This document shows, in pieces, positions 24,701 to 35,100 of a stretch of 42,780 nt of DNA. This DNA comes from Synergistaceae bacterium (GTDB lineage Bacteria; Synergistota; Synergistia; Synergistales; Aminobacteriaceae). Every line of letters starts with the position of its first letter. The first letter of the stretch is position 1. The position numbers and the translations under genes are program-made. The DNA is taken from positions 1 to 42,780 of the forward strand of contig JAFYBQ010000036.1 in NCBI GenBank assembly GCA_017540085.1, in the 5' to 3' direction. A model generated the notes under the pieces. That model worked only from the letters and a program-made list of their open reading frames with translations. It had not been told where the DNA came from and did no database searches.

Positions 24701-27700
24701 TTTCGCATCCCATGAATTTCGCGGATCTTCAGCAGAACAACACGCCGGAGAAATTAGCGGCATTTCTTGAGGGCGGGACAAACGATGAGGATTTCCCCGT
24801 TCTTGATGATTCCCCGCTGACAAAGATACAGGAAGGAATATTTTTCGAGACGCAATCACATCCCGGGACAACAATCTACAACATTGCCACACTGCTTGAG
24901 CTTGCCGGGACTCCTGATGTTTCGCGAATAAGGGACGCTGTAATCTCTGCGGTGAAGGCTCATCCGTATTTGCTGACTCGATTTTTCCTGAATGACAACG
25001 GGGAAATACGGCAGAAACGCCCGGAAGATTTCGCGTTTGACGTTGAGGAGTCTCGCTTCAGAAATCTTGACGAGCTAAGGAAAAATCTTTTGCGGCCCTA
25101 TGACTTGCTGAATGACAGACTCATACGCGCCAATATTGCCCGGACTGATGACGGGAAAATTTACGTTTACTTTGACATGAATCACGCTGTCTTTGACGGA
25201 ATGTCGCAGCAAATTTTCATGCGTGATATTGAGCGGGCATATAACGGTGAGACATTAGAGCCGGAGAAATTCAGCGGATGGGAGGCGGCTATTCTTGAGG
25301 AGCGTTTGAGGAGCAGTCCTCAGTATCAGAAAGCGAAAGACTATTACACCGGGCTGTTCAGGGATTGCGAGCCTGACTGTCTGCCCTTGCCCGACATGCA
25401 GGAGGACGCAGAAGGAAGCCTCTCGATGATTATTCCCGGCCATGCTGACGCGGAGTCGATCAGAAAATTCTGCGATGATAACGGCATAAGCGAGAATGAT
25501 TTTTACACGGCGGCTTTCGGGTATGTCATCGCAGGTTTCAGCGGGCGCGAGGACTCAATCTTCACGACAAACAACAGCGGACGGAGCGACTCCAGATTCA
25601 TGGACAGCGTTTCAATGTTCGTGAGGACTTACCCGGTAATCTGCAAAACCGCAAAAGGCACTGTGCTTGATTATATCCGTGAGACAAAACGACAGCTAAC
25701 CGACAGCCTTTCTTACGGGGCGTACTCATTCGCAGAAATAAGCCATGACTTAGGTATTCCGGCTGATATTCTCTTTGCGTTTCAGGGTGCTGTGAGCGGA
25801 AAAATAGAGTCATTCTGCGGCTGTCCCTGCGTTGAAGTGGATGTATCACTTGACGAGGCAAAAGCGGGTATTGAGATGTCAGTATTCCCGGAGAACGGCG
25901 GACTCTCATATCATTTCACATGCCGTAAAAATCTCTATACTGATGACTTCATTCGGAATTTCGCGGGCATTTATGATAATGTTCTCACGGAGTTTACGCG
26001 AAAAGTGAATCTCAATGACGCAGAATTTCTTGACGCTGAAACAGAGTCCCTTCTCGACAAAGCCAATGACACAGCAACAGACTACGACAAATCGGACATT
26101 GTAACCCAGTTCAGGGGGACAGCAGAGAAATTCCCGGATAATATCGCAGTAGTGTACAGGGAGAAGCGTTACACCTACAGAGAGACGGACGAAATCACCG
26201 AAAGAATCGCGGCATACCTGAAGGGGCGCGGAATAGGTGCGGAAGATGTCGTGTCGGTTCTGATTCCCCGCTGTGAGTATATGGTGATTGCCTCGCTTGG
26301 AGTCCTCAAGACTTGTGCCGCCTATCAGCCGTTAGATCCATCGTACCCTCCTGAACGGCTCGAATTTATGATTACGGACGCTTCCGCAAAATTGTTGATT
26401 GCTGACAGGAGTCTCATCAAAGACTGTGTGCCGAATTATCACGGGGATATACTCTTCACTGACGAAATACCCGCATTGCCACCCGCGCAGAAACTCACGG
26501 AGACTCCGAGTCCGTCAAGCCTCTTCATTATGCTTTACACTTCCGGCTCAACAGGAGTCCCGAAAGGCGTAATGCTCGAACATGGAAACCTCGCCTGCTT
26601 CACAGCGTGGTACAGTAAGACGACTCATCTAACGGAAAAATCAAGAGTCGCGGCTTATGCGAGTTACGGATTTGACGCTTGCATGATGGACATATATCCC
26701 GCTCTCACATCGGGCGCGGCTGTTCATATACTTGACGAGGAAATAAGGCTTGATTTCGCGGCTATTCAGAAATATTTTGATGACGCTGGAATCACTCACT
26801 GCTTCATGACAACACAAGTCGGGCGGCAGTTCGCGGAATATTACACCGGGCAATCGCTGAAATATTTATCTGTCGGCGGTGAGAGGCTTGCTCCAATTTT
26901 CCCGGAGAATAAGAGCTTTGCTTTGCTCAATGGCTACGGGCCTACAGAATGCACAATCTTTACGACAATTTTCCCCGTGAAGAAACTTTACAGACGGATT
27001 CCAATCGGCGCGGCTCTCGACAATGTGAAGCTGTATGTTGTCGACAAGAACGGGCGCAGGCTTCCTCCGTATATGCCCGGCGAGCTTTGGGTTTCAGGTC
27101 ATCAGGTCGGGCGCGGCTATTTCAACAGGCCGGAGAAAAACGCAGAGAGTTTCACCGCAAATCCTTTCACGAATGAGGAAGGCTGCACGAGAATTTACAG
27201 GACGGGCGATATTGTCCGCAATGTTTATGACGGCGGGAAAATGGTCATTGATTTTGTCGGCAGGAATGACGCTCAGGTGAAAATTCGCGGTTTCCGTATT
27301 GAGCTGACAGAGGTTGAAGCGGTCATCAGAGATTTTCCGGGCGTGAAGGATGTTACTGTTCAGGCGTTCGACTCAGACAGCGGGGAAAAATATCTTGCGG
27401 CTTATGTCGTGAGTGAGGGGAAAATTGATGTTAATGCGCTGAATGAGTTTATCGGCCGGAACAAACCGCCCTATATGATTCCCGCCGTAACAATGCAGAT
27501 TGACGCAATCCCGCTCAAGCAGAATCAGAAAGTCAACCGCAAAGCCCTTCCCAAGCCCGAAATCACAGCCACGCGCAAAGAATCCGAGTCAGTCTCAGCA
27601 CCGCTAAATCTCTTGGAGAAAGACATAAAGGCCATAATCGCTGAGATAATCGGCACGGACTCTTTCAGCATAACAGACGCTCTCGGCAATTTCGGACTCA

Positions 27701-30700
27701 CGTCAATATCAAGCATACGGCTTGCGACTCAGATCTACAAGAAATACGGCGTTCAGTTGCAGGTGAGAAAGCTCGTCTCAGAAGGAAGCATACAGAGCAT
27801 AGAGAATGAAATTCTGCGTAAAGTTTTTGCTGAGACTCACGAGGAAAAATCAGAGCCGGAAAAATCACATGAGCCGTCAAAAAATTCATGCCCCCTCACG
27901 TTTGAACAGCAGGGTGTTTACGCGGAGTGCATGATTGACCCGTCATCGACAGTCTACAACACTCCTTTTTCCGTGAAGATTCCCGATGGCATAACAGCAG
28001 GACAGCTCAAAGAGGCGTTGCGGGAAGTCATCGAGGCGCACCCGTATATACTTTGCAGGTTCACGGCAAATGACAGAAACGAGATAATACAGGAGGCAAT
28101 TCCCGATTTCACGCTCGACATTCCCGAAAAAGAAATGACTCCTGAGGATTACGAGTCCTACTGCAAAGAAGGCTTTGTGCGTCCGTTCAATCTCGCTGAA
28201 GGGCCGCTTGTGCGTTTCGAGATCGTGAAGTCTGACGGGCTATATTTGCTGATGGATATGCACCATCTTGTTACTGACGGTGCGTCTGTTGATATTTTCC
28301 TTCAGCAGTTGTGCGCGAAACTTGACGGCCATGACATAGAGCATGAAGAATACAGCTACTACGATTACGCCGCCGATGAGAGAATGACGGACGGAGCAGA
28401 CGAATTTTTTGCCGGAAGAATGGCACTCTCAGACGAAGCGACTCAGATTATCCCGGATGTTTATGCGGAAAATCTCACGCACTCGGAAGACTCCGTGAGC
28501 GTCAAGACAGACATCAAAGCCGTGAAAGAATTTGCCCTCAAGCACGGCGCAACACCCGCTGAAATTTACCTTGCAGCCGGATATATTACGTTCTCGCGTT
28601 TCGTGTGTGATGATACTGTCTCAATAATGACAATCTCAAACGGTCGCGGAAACATGAAGATTGCCGGCACTCTCGGAATGTTCGTTAATTCACTGCCTCT
28701 CGTTGAAACTGTTGACAATTCCGAAAATGTTGCGGACTTTATCAAGCGTTCAGCAAAAAATTTCAGCGATACACTTCTTCATGAAAATTACCCGTTTGCG
28801 CGCGCTGCCTCAAAGTTCGATTTCCATCCGAGTATCTCATACGCATACCAGATAGGAGTCCTCAGCGAGTACAGGACAAAATACGGAGCATTAACCGCAG
28901 AAGAGCTTACATCGGACAAGGCAAAAATCCCCGTCGCGGTCTTCATCACAGGAACAGAGGACGAAGCCGAAATCAAGATAAGCTACGATACAGCCATGTA
29001 CAGCCGTGAAATCATGCAGGGCCTGACAGAGTGCTACGAAAACGCCGTGCAGGGACTCCTGACTCATGACAAAATTTCTGACATCAGCATAACGGACTCG
29101 CACCAGTGGGAAATTCTCGACTCGTACAATCCTGAATGGGATCTGAATTATGACATGAACGACACGCCCGTGTCAGCCTTCAGGAGGAACGCAAAGAACA
29201 ATCCCGACAAAGTTGCGGCGGTATTCAGGGATAAGCAGTACACATACAGGGAGCTTGACAAGCTGACAGACAGACTCGCGGCGAAAATCTACAGCAGAAT
29301 GAAAGCCATCACAGGCAGGGAAAATTTATCAGAAGAAGTAATCTCAATCATCATCCCCCGAAATGAAAACGTATTCATTCTCCCTCTTGCTGTCGTGAAA
29401 GCCGGGTGCGCTTATGAGCCGTTAGATCCTTCATACCCGCAGGAGAGGCTCAATTTCATGGTGAAAGATTCCGGCGCAAGACTCCTAATCGCTGATGACT
29501 CTTTGCGCTCACTCGTGAATGAATACGCGGGCGATGTGCTGACTGTCAGCGAGTTATACAGCATGAATGACTCGAACGACATACCGCCGTGTCCGTCCCC
29601 TGATGATTTATTCGTCATGCTCTACACATCTGGGTCAACCGGGACTCCGAAAGGCTGTCAGATCGAACACCGCAATGTTGTCGCGCTCGCTCACGGAATC
29701 GAATTGGCCGGATTCTACCGTGAAGACGACAGAATCGCCGACTATGCGTCATTCGGTTTTGACGTGAACATGGCCGATGTCTTCTGCACGCTCATTAACG
29801 GCGGGACGGTTTATATCATTCCTGAGGATATACGCATGAATCTTGACTCACTCGCAGAATATTTCGATGACGCGGGAATTACGGCGTTACTTCTCACGAC
29901 TCAGGTCGGCGTTCAGTTCATGCAGAATTACCCGCACTGCAAGACGCTGCGACTCCTCTTAATCGCCGGGGAAAAACTCCCTGCTGTTGACCCTTCCGGC
30001 CTGAGCTACACAATCGCTAACGGCTACGGCCCTACGGAGAACTGTTACGGCGTTAGTATCTTCCCGATTCGCAAATGGGAGAAGAATATCCCAATCGGCA
30101 AGCCATTCCCGACAATTCACGGCTACATTCTCGACAAGACAGGACACAGACTCCCGGCAGGCGCGGCGGGTGAATACTGCCTCTCAGGGCCGCAGGTCAG
30201 CAGAGGTTATCTCAACCGCCCGGACAAAACAGCAGAGGCTTACGAGCAATGCCCCTATAACAATTTCCGCATGTATCACACCGGGGATATTGTGCGTTAT
30301 CGTCAGGACGGAAATGTTGAGTTTGTCGGGCGCAAGGACGGACAAGTGAAGATTCGCGGCTTCAGGATTGAGACGAAAGAAATCGAGGCGGTGATTCGGA
30401 ATTTCGGCGGCGTGAAGGACGCTACTGTTCAGGCTTACGATTACGAATCAGGCGGTAAGTATCTTGCGGCGTTCGTTGTGAGTGATGAGGCAGTCGACAC
30501 TGAGAAATTGCGCGACTACATCAAGAGCCAGAAGCCCGCGTACATGGTGCCTGCGGTGATAATGCAGATCGACAAAGTTCCGCTGACGGTGAATCAGAAA
30601 GTCGACAGGAAAGCGTTACCCAAGCCGGAATTACAGAGGCGTGAATATGTTGCTCCTGCCGGAAAAACTGAGGAAGATTTCTGCGGGATATTCGGCGAAA

Positions 30701-32130
30701 TTCTAGGGCTTGAGAGAGTCGGCGCGGAAGATGATTTCTTTGAGCTTGGCGGAAGCTCCGTTATCGCAATGAAGGTTGTTATCGCCGCGGGCAAAAAGGG
30801 ATATTCCATCGTCTACAATGACGTATTCACGTACACGACTCCGAGACTCCTCGCTGAGTTTGTTACGGGGTCAGAGAGTCAGACGCAAGAAATTTCAGCG
30901 GACATAGCACCGTCAGCAGGGAAAATTACGGAGATAGACTCGGAAGGCTACGACTATTCCGCAATAAATGCACTTCTCGCGAAAAACACGATGGAGTCAT
31001 TCAGGAATGGCGAGCGTCAGAGATTGGGCGATGTACTTTTAGCGGGTGCGACGGGGTATCTTGGGATTCACGTGCTTGAAGAGTTGCTCACGTCAACAGA
31101 GTCAAAAGTTTTCTGCCTCATCAGACCAAAAGAAGGCAGCAGCGGTGAAAAACGTCTGAGAAATCTTCTTGAGTATTACTTTGGCCATGACCACGCGGAA
31201 TATTTTGCCTCTCGTATAACAGTCATTGAAGGCGACGCGACAGACCCGGACTCGCTGAGAGATTTTACGCCCGACTCAAACATGACGGTGATAAACTGCG
31301 CGGCCTCCGTAAAGCATTTCGCAAAAGGCAACGAGATCGAACGCACTAACGTTGACTCAGTGAAGAATCTTGTCGCATGGTGTGAGGAAAATGATTCGCG
31401 TCTCGTCCACATCTCAACAGGCAGCATTATCGGCGGACGGAAAAACGGACTTCCCCCTGAAGGCTACCGCTTTGATGAGCATGTACTCTTTGCGGGTCAG
31501 ACAGTGAAGCATAATCAGTACATTCACTCGAAATTCATGGCCGAGAGATTCATTTACGAGGAAATTTTGACGCATGGACTGAACGCAAAAGTATTCAGAG
31601 TCGGAGACCTTGCACCGCGTTTGTCGGACGGAAAATTTCAGGTCAACTTCAGAACGAACAACATCATGAACACGCTTAGAGCCTATAAGATTCTCGGAGT
31701 GGTGAATTTCGGCGCGCTCACAAATGAGATAGAGTTCTCGCCGATTGACTCCCTCGCAAAAGCTGTTATCGCACTCGCAGGAACTCCGAAAGAATGTATA
31801 TGCTTCATGCCGATTAACCCGCACCGGGCGTTAATGCAGGATGTTTTCACGGAGATTCGCGGACTCGGCTATGAGATTCGCGCGGTTGAAGATGACGAAA
31901 TGAAACAGGCACTTGACGCGGCATTGTCAGACAGCAGGAACAGCGCGGTTTCTCCGTTAGTCGCATACGCAGACAACAGCGGAGTAAAAGAACTCGGACT
32001 TGATGACATTGATACGGGCTTCACATCGCAGGTGCTGTACCGTTTGGGCTTCTCATGGCCGGAAACAGGCGCGGAATACATCAGGCAGTTTATCAGGAAA
32101 CTTGACGGGCTTTCATTTTTTGACGAGTAA
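21715..32130 (+). CDS. Trimodular nonribosomal peptide synthetase with terminal reductase, (C-A-T)x3-Re
   Basis: Giant assembly-line enzyme of 3,471 residues. Module 1: C with HHAAFDG at 134; A with YTSGSTGRPKG near 586; T with Ser 982 in IGINSLAMM. Module 2: C with NHAVFDG at 1156 (first His replaced by Asn, second and catalytic His kept); A with YTSGSTGVPKG near 1608; T with Ser 1997. Module 3: C with HHLVTDG at 2183; A with YTSGSTGTPKG near 2637; T with LGGSS at 3011-3015. The end is a thioester reductase with NADPH motif AGATGYLG near 3112 and catalytic Thr 3235, Tyr 3269 and Lys 3273 (YIHSK). No epimerase or methyltransferase domain is seen. The terminal reductase implies release of an aldehyde or alcohol. 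An N-terminal C domain suggests that an acyl or aminoacyl starter is supplied in trans. The ribosome binding site is weak (AAAGG), so coupling to the MATE gene is likely. Confidence 0.95.
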   Translation: METKIRKVPLSQTQLGMYFESVRMGGCAYNRHYLYTLDKSLDMERLARAIEKTVQAHPYMEVRISQDDNSGAITQSIPESESQYQQTVMKMSESQWQERLKTLTSEPLTLNGGRLFRFDLAETECGKYMLRTTHHAAFDGISYNVIMNDIAAAYNGENLTQETYNALDVAEEESKLREGEEYQRAKEWYVKNFSGLDVVSSPLAGNSGNNSGECFVYTFDLSEADMKNFCREKHISTSALTSAAFAILTGIYTNQQESLFSTIYHGRSKNAAHIIGMFVKTLPVYAKWDNDTRTGDFLAGLSEQIQGARDNDIFSFAEVNTICPLNEAPLFAWHGSVRTHVEVCGMPASEDLLDKTTDDTALSVELMSVASGMSLRVEYDSGKYTREFIETLAETYGNILRQLMTKEFVREIYPCPEGTKAGNFNDTDYPVELCAVHVLFEEQARKTPDTVAFVADGERLTYRELNGRANRLAHSLIERGIQPEAIVGLLLPRTIAVPVCEYGVWKAGGAFLPMSAEYPDERIDVCLRDAGCKFCITTEAVKNQRKNLFTSDKPYTVLTVEELCGNDNAENPGLTVSPSSLAYVIYTSGSTGRPKGVMLEHGNLCNFVNANEKNMETREFVGGGKTALALAAVSFDVSMMEIHISLTHGMTCVMATEEEIHNPLLLAKLIKNEAVDIVCFTPSYLANLLQFPEAEEALHRVKMYDMGAEAFPPSLYGKVRSASPDAVIVNGYGPTEATISCVARILSGGEKITIGRPSANVKAWVMDKFGHELPAGAVGELVIGGLGVGRGYVNLPDKTSAVFFTHRGVRAYRTGDVVRLLRDSDGFTADYTDYIGRGDRQVKIRGLRIELDEVESVIREFPGVSDVSVVAFDGDSGKFMAAYVVSSGKIDIPALNDFIRDRKPPYMIPSATIQIDAIPLTPSRKVDRKALPKPDISALTSGAEIIQPRTDSEKRVCAVISGITGGNNFGVNMTLEEIGINSLAMMRLAVTLSREFSHPMNFADLQQNNTPEKLAAFLEGGTNDEDFPVLDDSPLTKIQEGIFFETQSHPGTTIYNIATLLELAGTPDVSRIRDAVISAVKAHPYLLTRFFLNDNGEIRQKRPEDFAFDVEESRFRNLDELRKNLLRPYDLLNDRLIRANIARTDDGKIYVYFDMNHAVFDGMSQQIFMRDIERAYNGETLEPEKFSGWEAAILEERLRSSPQYQKAKDYYTGLFRDCEPDCLPLPDMQEDAEGSLSMIIPGHADAESIRKFCDDNGISENDFYTAAFGYVIAGFSGREDSIFTTNNSGRSDSRFMDSVSMFVRTYPVICKTAKGTVLDYIRETKRQLTDSLSYGAYSFAEISHDLGIPADILFAFQGAVSGKIESFCGCPCVEVDVSLDEAKAGIEMSVFPENGGLSYHFTCRKNLYTDDFIRNFAGIYDNVLTEFTRKVNLNDAEFLDAETESLLDKANDTATDYDKSDIVTQFRGTAEKFPDNIAVVYREKRYTYRETDEITERIAAYLKGRGIGAEDVVSVLIPRCEYMVIASLGVLKTCAAYQPLDPSYPPERLEFMITDASAKLLIADRSLIKDCVPNYHGDILFTDEIPALPPAQKLTETPSPSSLFIMLYTSGSTGVPKGVMLEHGNLACFTAWYSKTTHLTEKSRVAAYASYGFDACMMDIYPALTSGAAVHILDEEIRLDFAAIQKYFDDAGITHCFMTTQVGRQFAEYYTGQSLKYLSVGGERLAPIFPENKSFALLNGYGPTECTIFTTIFPVKKLYRRIPIGAALDNVKLYVVDKNGRRLPPYMPGELWVSGHQVGRGYFNRPEKNAESFTANPFTNEEGCTRIYRTGDIVRNVYDGGKMVIDFVGRNDAQVKIRGFRIELTEVEAVIRDFPGVKDVTVQAFDSDSGEKYLAAYVVSEGKIDVNALNEFIGRNKPPYMIPAVTMQIDAIPLKQNQKVNRKALPKPEITATRKESESVSAPLNLLEKDIKAIIAEIIGTDSFSITDALGNFGLTSISSIRLATQIYKKYGVQLQVRKLVSEGSIQSIENEILRKVFAETHEEKSEPEKSHEPSKNSCPLTFEQQGVYAECMIDPSSTVYNTPFSVKIPDGITAGQLKEALREVIEAHPYILCRFTANDRNEIIQEAIPDFTLDIPEKEMTPEDYESYCKEGFVRPFNLAEGPLVRFEIVKSDGLYLLMDMHHLVTDGASVDIFLQQLCAKLDGHDIEHEEYSYYDYAADERMTDGADEFFAGRMALSDEATQIIPDVYAENLTHSEDSVSVKTDIKAVKEFALKHGATPAEIYLAAGYITFSRFVCDDTVSIMTISNGRGNMKIAGTLGMFVNSLPLVETVDNSENVADFIKRSAKNFSDTLLHENYPFARAASKFDFHPSISYAYQIGVLSEYRTKYGALTAEELTSDKAKIPVAVFITGTEDEAEIKISYDTAMYSREIMQGLTECYENAVQGLLTHDKISDISITDSHQWEILDSYNPEWDLNYDMNDTPVSAFRRNAKNNPDKVAAVFRDKQYTYRELDKLTDRLAAKIYSRMKAITGRENLSEEVISIIIPRNENVFILPLAVVKAGCAYEPLDPSYPQERLNFMVKDSGARLLIADDSLRSLVNEYAGDVLTVSELYSMNDSNDIPPCPSPDDLFVMLYTSGSTGTPKGCQIEHRNVVALAHGIELAGFYREDDRIADYASFGFDVNMADVFCTLINGGTVYIIPEDIRMNLDSLAEYFDDAGITALLLTTQVGVQFMQNYPHCKTLRLLLIAGEKLPAVDPSGLSYTIANGYGPTENCYGVSIFPIRKWEKNIPIGKPFPTIHGYILDKTGHRLPAGAAGEYCLSGPQVSRGYLNRPDKTAEAYEQCPYNNFRMYHTGDIVRYRQDGNVEFVGRKDGQVKIRGFRIETKEIEAVIRNFGGVKDATVQAYDYESGGKYLAAFVVSDEAVDTEKLRDYIKSQKPAYMVPAVIMQIDKVPLTVNQKVDRKALPKPELQRREYVAPAGKTEEDFCGIFGEILGLERVGAEDDFFELGGSSVIAMKVVIAAGKKGYSIVYNDVFTYTTPRLLAEFVTGSESQTQEISADIAPSAGKITEIDSEGYDYSAINALLAKNTMESFRNGERQRLGDVLLAGATGYLGIHVLEELLTSTESKVFCLIRPKEGSSGEKRLRNLLEYYFGHDHAEYFASRITVIEGDATDPDSLRDFTPDSNMTVINCAASVKHFAKGNEIERTNVDSVKNLVAWCEENDSRLVHISTGSIIGGRKNGLPPEGYRFDEHVLFAGQTVKHNQYIHSKFMAERFIYEEILTHGLNAKVFRVGDLAPRLSDGKFQVNFRTNNIMNTLRAYKILGVVNFGALTNEIEFSPIDSLAKAVIALAGTPKECICFMPINPHRALMQDVFTEIRGLGYEIRAVEDDEMKQALDAALSDSRNSAVSPLVAYADNSGVKELGLDDIDTGFTSQVLYRLGFSWPETGAEYIRQFIRKLDGLSFFDE

Positions 32131-32139
32131 AATATCATC

Positions 32140-35100
32140 ATGACACTAATTCACGAAATCGTATCACAATACGCCGTGAACAATCCCAAAAAGAAGGCTG
32201 CTGAGGACTCATTCGGCAGTCTCTCTTACAGGGAGCTTGACGGCAAAAGCAATTCAGGCGCAAAAATACTTTATGGACTCGGAGTCAGCGCGGGGGATTC
32301 TATCGGCGTTTATGTTCCGTATGTGAAAGACGTAATCACCGGGGCTTTGTCCGTGTGGAAGGCTGGCGGGGTCTATATCCCTATGGATGACGCATATCCC
32401 GCTGAGAGACTCGAATACATCCTCAGAGACTCAAACGCAAAAGCTATCCTCACATGCCGGACTCTTTGGGAGAAAAAGCCGCTCAGTTTTCCGGCGGAAA
32501 ATGTGATATTCCTCGATGACATCACAGACATCACATCATCATTCACCCCTTGCGCGGACATCACCGAAAAATCCCCGGCCATGATTCTCTACACTTCCGG
32601 CACAACTGGCAGGCCTAAAGGAGTCCTTCACAGGCACGAATTTTTGACTCACATTGTCGATTGGATGAACGTAACGGAAGATTTCTGCATGACAAAAGAC
32701 TCACGAGTCGGACTCATTTCGCGGTTTACGTTTGTTGCGACTGTAACATTCATGTTCGGCGCGTTGCTGAAGGGAGGAACGTTATATTTTGCCCCCGAAA
32801 ACGCAAGGAATGATATTGAGCAGCTCTATAAATTTCTCGCGGACAAAAAGATTTCTCACATATTCATTGCTTCAGGGCTTGCGGCAATTCTCGCTGAGGA
32901 TTACGACATTTCCGGCGTGAATGTTTTTGCGGCGGGTGAAAAGCTCCCTAACTTCCGGGCGCATTCAGACTCCGTATATCTCCGAAATATTTACGGCTCA
33001 ACAGAAATCGGCGTTGTTACGTCAGCGGAAATTCACGGCCAAGAGAATCCCATCACAATCGGCAAGCCCGGCCCCGGCACAAAAGCAATGCTCATTGATG
33101 AAAATCTCAGTCCGTCAAAACCTGATGAAGCTGGCGAACTCCTCATAGCGAATGAATACATGTCGAGGCAATATCTCAATCTCCCGGAGCAGACAGCGGA
33201 GAAATGGATTCAGATTGACGGCCTCACCTGGTACAGGACAGGCGACAGGGCTACAATGACTCATGAAGGGGATATATGCATTCTCGGACGAACCGACAAC
33301 ATGATAAAGCTGCGGGGATTCAGAATCGAAACGGGCGAGGTTGAGTCGCAAGTGTCAAAAGCTGTAACAGGAATCAGGCGCGATGACGTGAAAAACATTG
33401 TCGTGTGTCTTCGAACCGTAAGCAGGAATGATTATCTTGTCTGCTACTACGAGTCGGGAAATGACCTTGCCCCTGACGAAATCAGCGCGGTGAAAAATGA
33501 GTCCGCAAAATATCTCGCTGACTACATGATTCCAGATATATTCATGAGAGTCGCCCAAATGCCCCGAAACCTTAACGGCAAAATCATACGCAGAGACCTT
33601 CCGCAGCCAAAATCGCACACGCACGAAATCACAGCTCTTGACAGTGAGACTCTTGCGCGAGTCGTGTGGGCTGTTTCTGACGTTCTCGGAATCTCATCGG
33701 CTGAACCTGAAGACACATTCACGGAGCTTGGCGGGTCATCAATCACGGCCATGAAGCTGGCGGCGTTGTTGCGTCCGCAGGGCATAAAGATTACGACAGC
33801 GCAAATACTGAAGCTGAATGTATTGCGGAAAATTGCTGACGCGGCTGAAGTCGATTACGCTAAATTGTGGTCAGAGGAAGAATACAGCGCGGTTATTGCC
33901 GATTTTGCCTCACGCGGTGAACACATACAGAAAGTGCTTCCCATTACGGCGGAGCAAGATGATATGCTGTTCGACTATATACTTTCCCCGGACAGAAACA
34001 GCTTCAGATCTGTTTACATGCTTCAGGTTGACAGCGTTATAACGGAGGAAAATTTGCGGCTCGCTCTTGATACTGTCTCACAAGAAAATGAAGAGTTGCG
34101 CTCATCTATCGTATTTCACCGCACGCGAGTTATACAGCAGGTGATAACAGACAGGAAGATTCCCGCAAAATTCGTGAACATAAATAATCTTGATGACAAG
34201 AATCTCGAAGTCGCATGGAATATATTTCAAAGTCCCATTGATTTGCAGAGAGACACATTAATGCGTGTCGTTTGCGGAGAGTTTTTCGGGAAAAGTTTCC
34301 TGTACATAATGACGAGTCATATCAGCTTCACGAAAGCGCAGGCGCGGAAATATTTTGCCCGTATAATGTCGGTGCTTGAGGAAAAATATCCGAGCGACAA
34401 AGCGATTCATGACTGGCGGGAAATTTTTGACGGGACTCTAACGGAAGATTTGACGGAAAAACCGAAACCCCGCGGCGAGTCAAAGCTGAGACAACTTGAC
34501 CGCCCAAGAAGCAATATCCCCCCGGAAATCTGCGTATACTCCGAGAACAGCGGCCCTAAAATGACGTTCATTCACACAGGCAACACAGGAAGCGAGGCAT
34601 ATTACAGGCTGGCCGACAGAATCAGGGATAAGATTTCTTTCTCGGTGATTGAGCCGTTCAACCTGTGGCACATTGAGCAGGCGACATACGGTATACCGAA
34701 CATCGCAAAAAGGTATGTAGAGATTCTCAAGCGTCATCAGCCCGAAGGCCCGTATATTCTCGGCGGCTGGTGCTACGGCGGAATGATAGCCCACGAAATG
34801 GCATGTCAGCTTCAGGACGCAGGCGAGGAAGTGAAATATCTGTTCATGCTGGACTCACACGCTACGACAGATCCGGCATTAAGGCAAATGGCTAAAAGCA
34901 TGTATGAAGCGTCGGGGCGGGAATATTTCGAGACAAGCCCGCTGTTTTCTGACCTGCGGGAATCAGGAATGCTTGAAGCTATGATAATCAACTCGGAGCA
35001 TGTATATCACGACATGGCCACTCATATGCCGTCATTCTTCAGCGGCTCTGTAACATACTTCAAGCCCGATGTTGTTCCGGCAGAATCTTCCGGGAACGCT

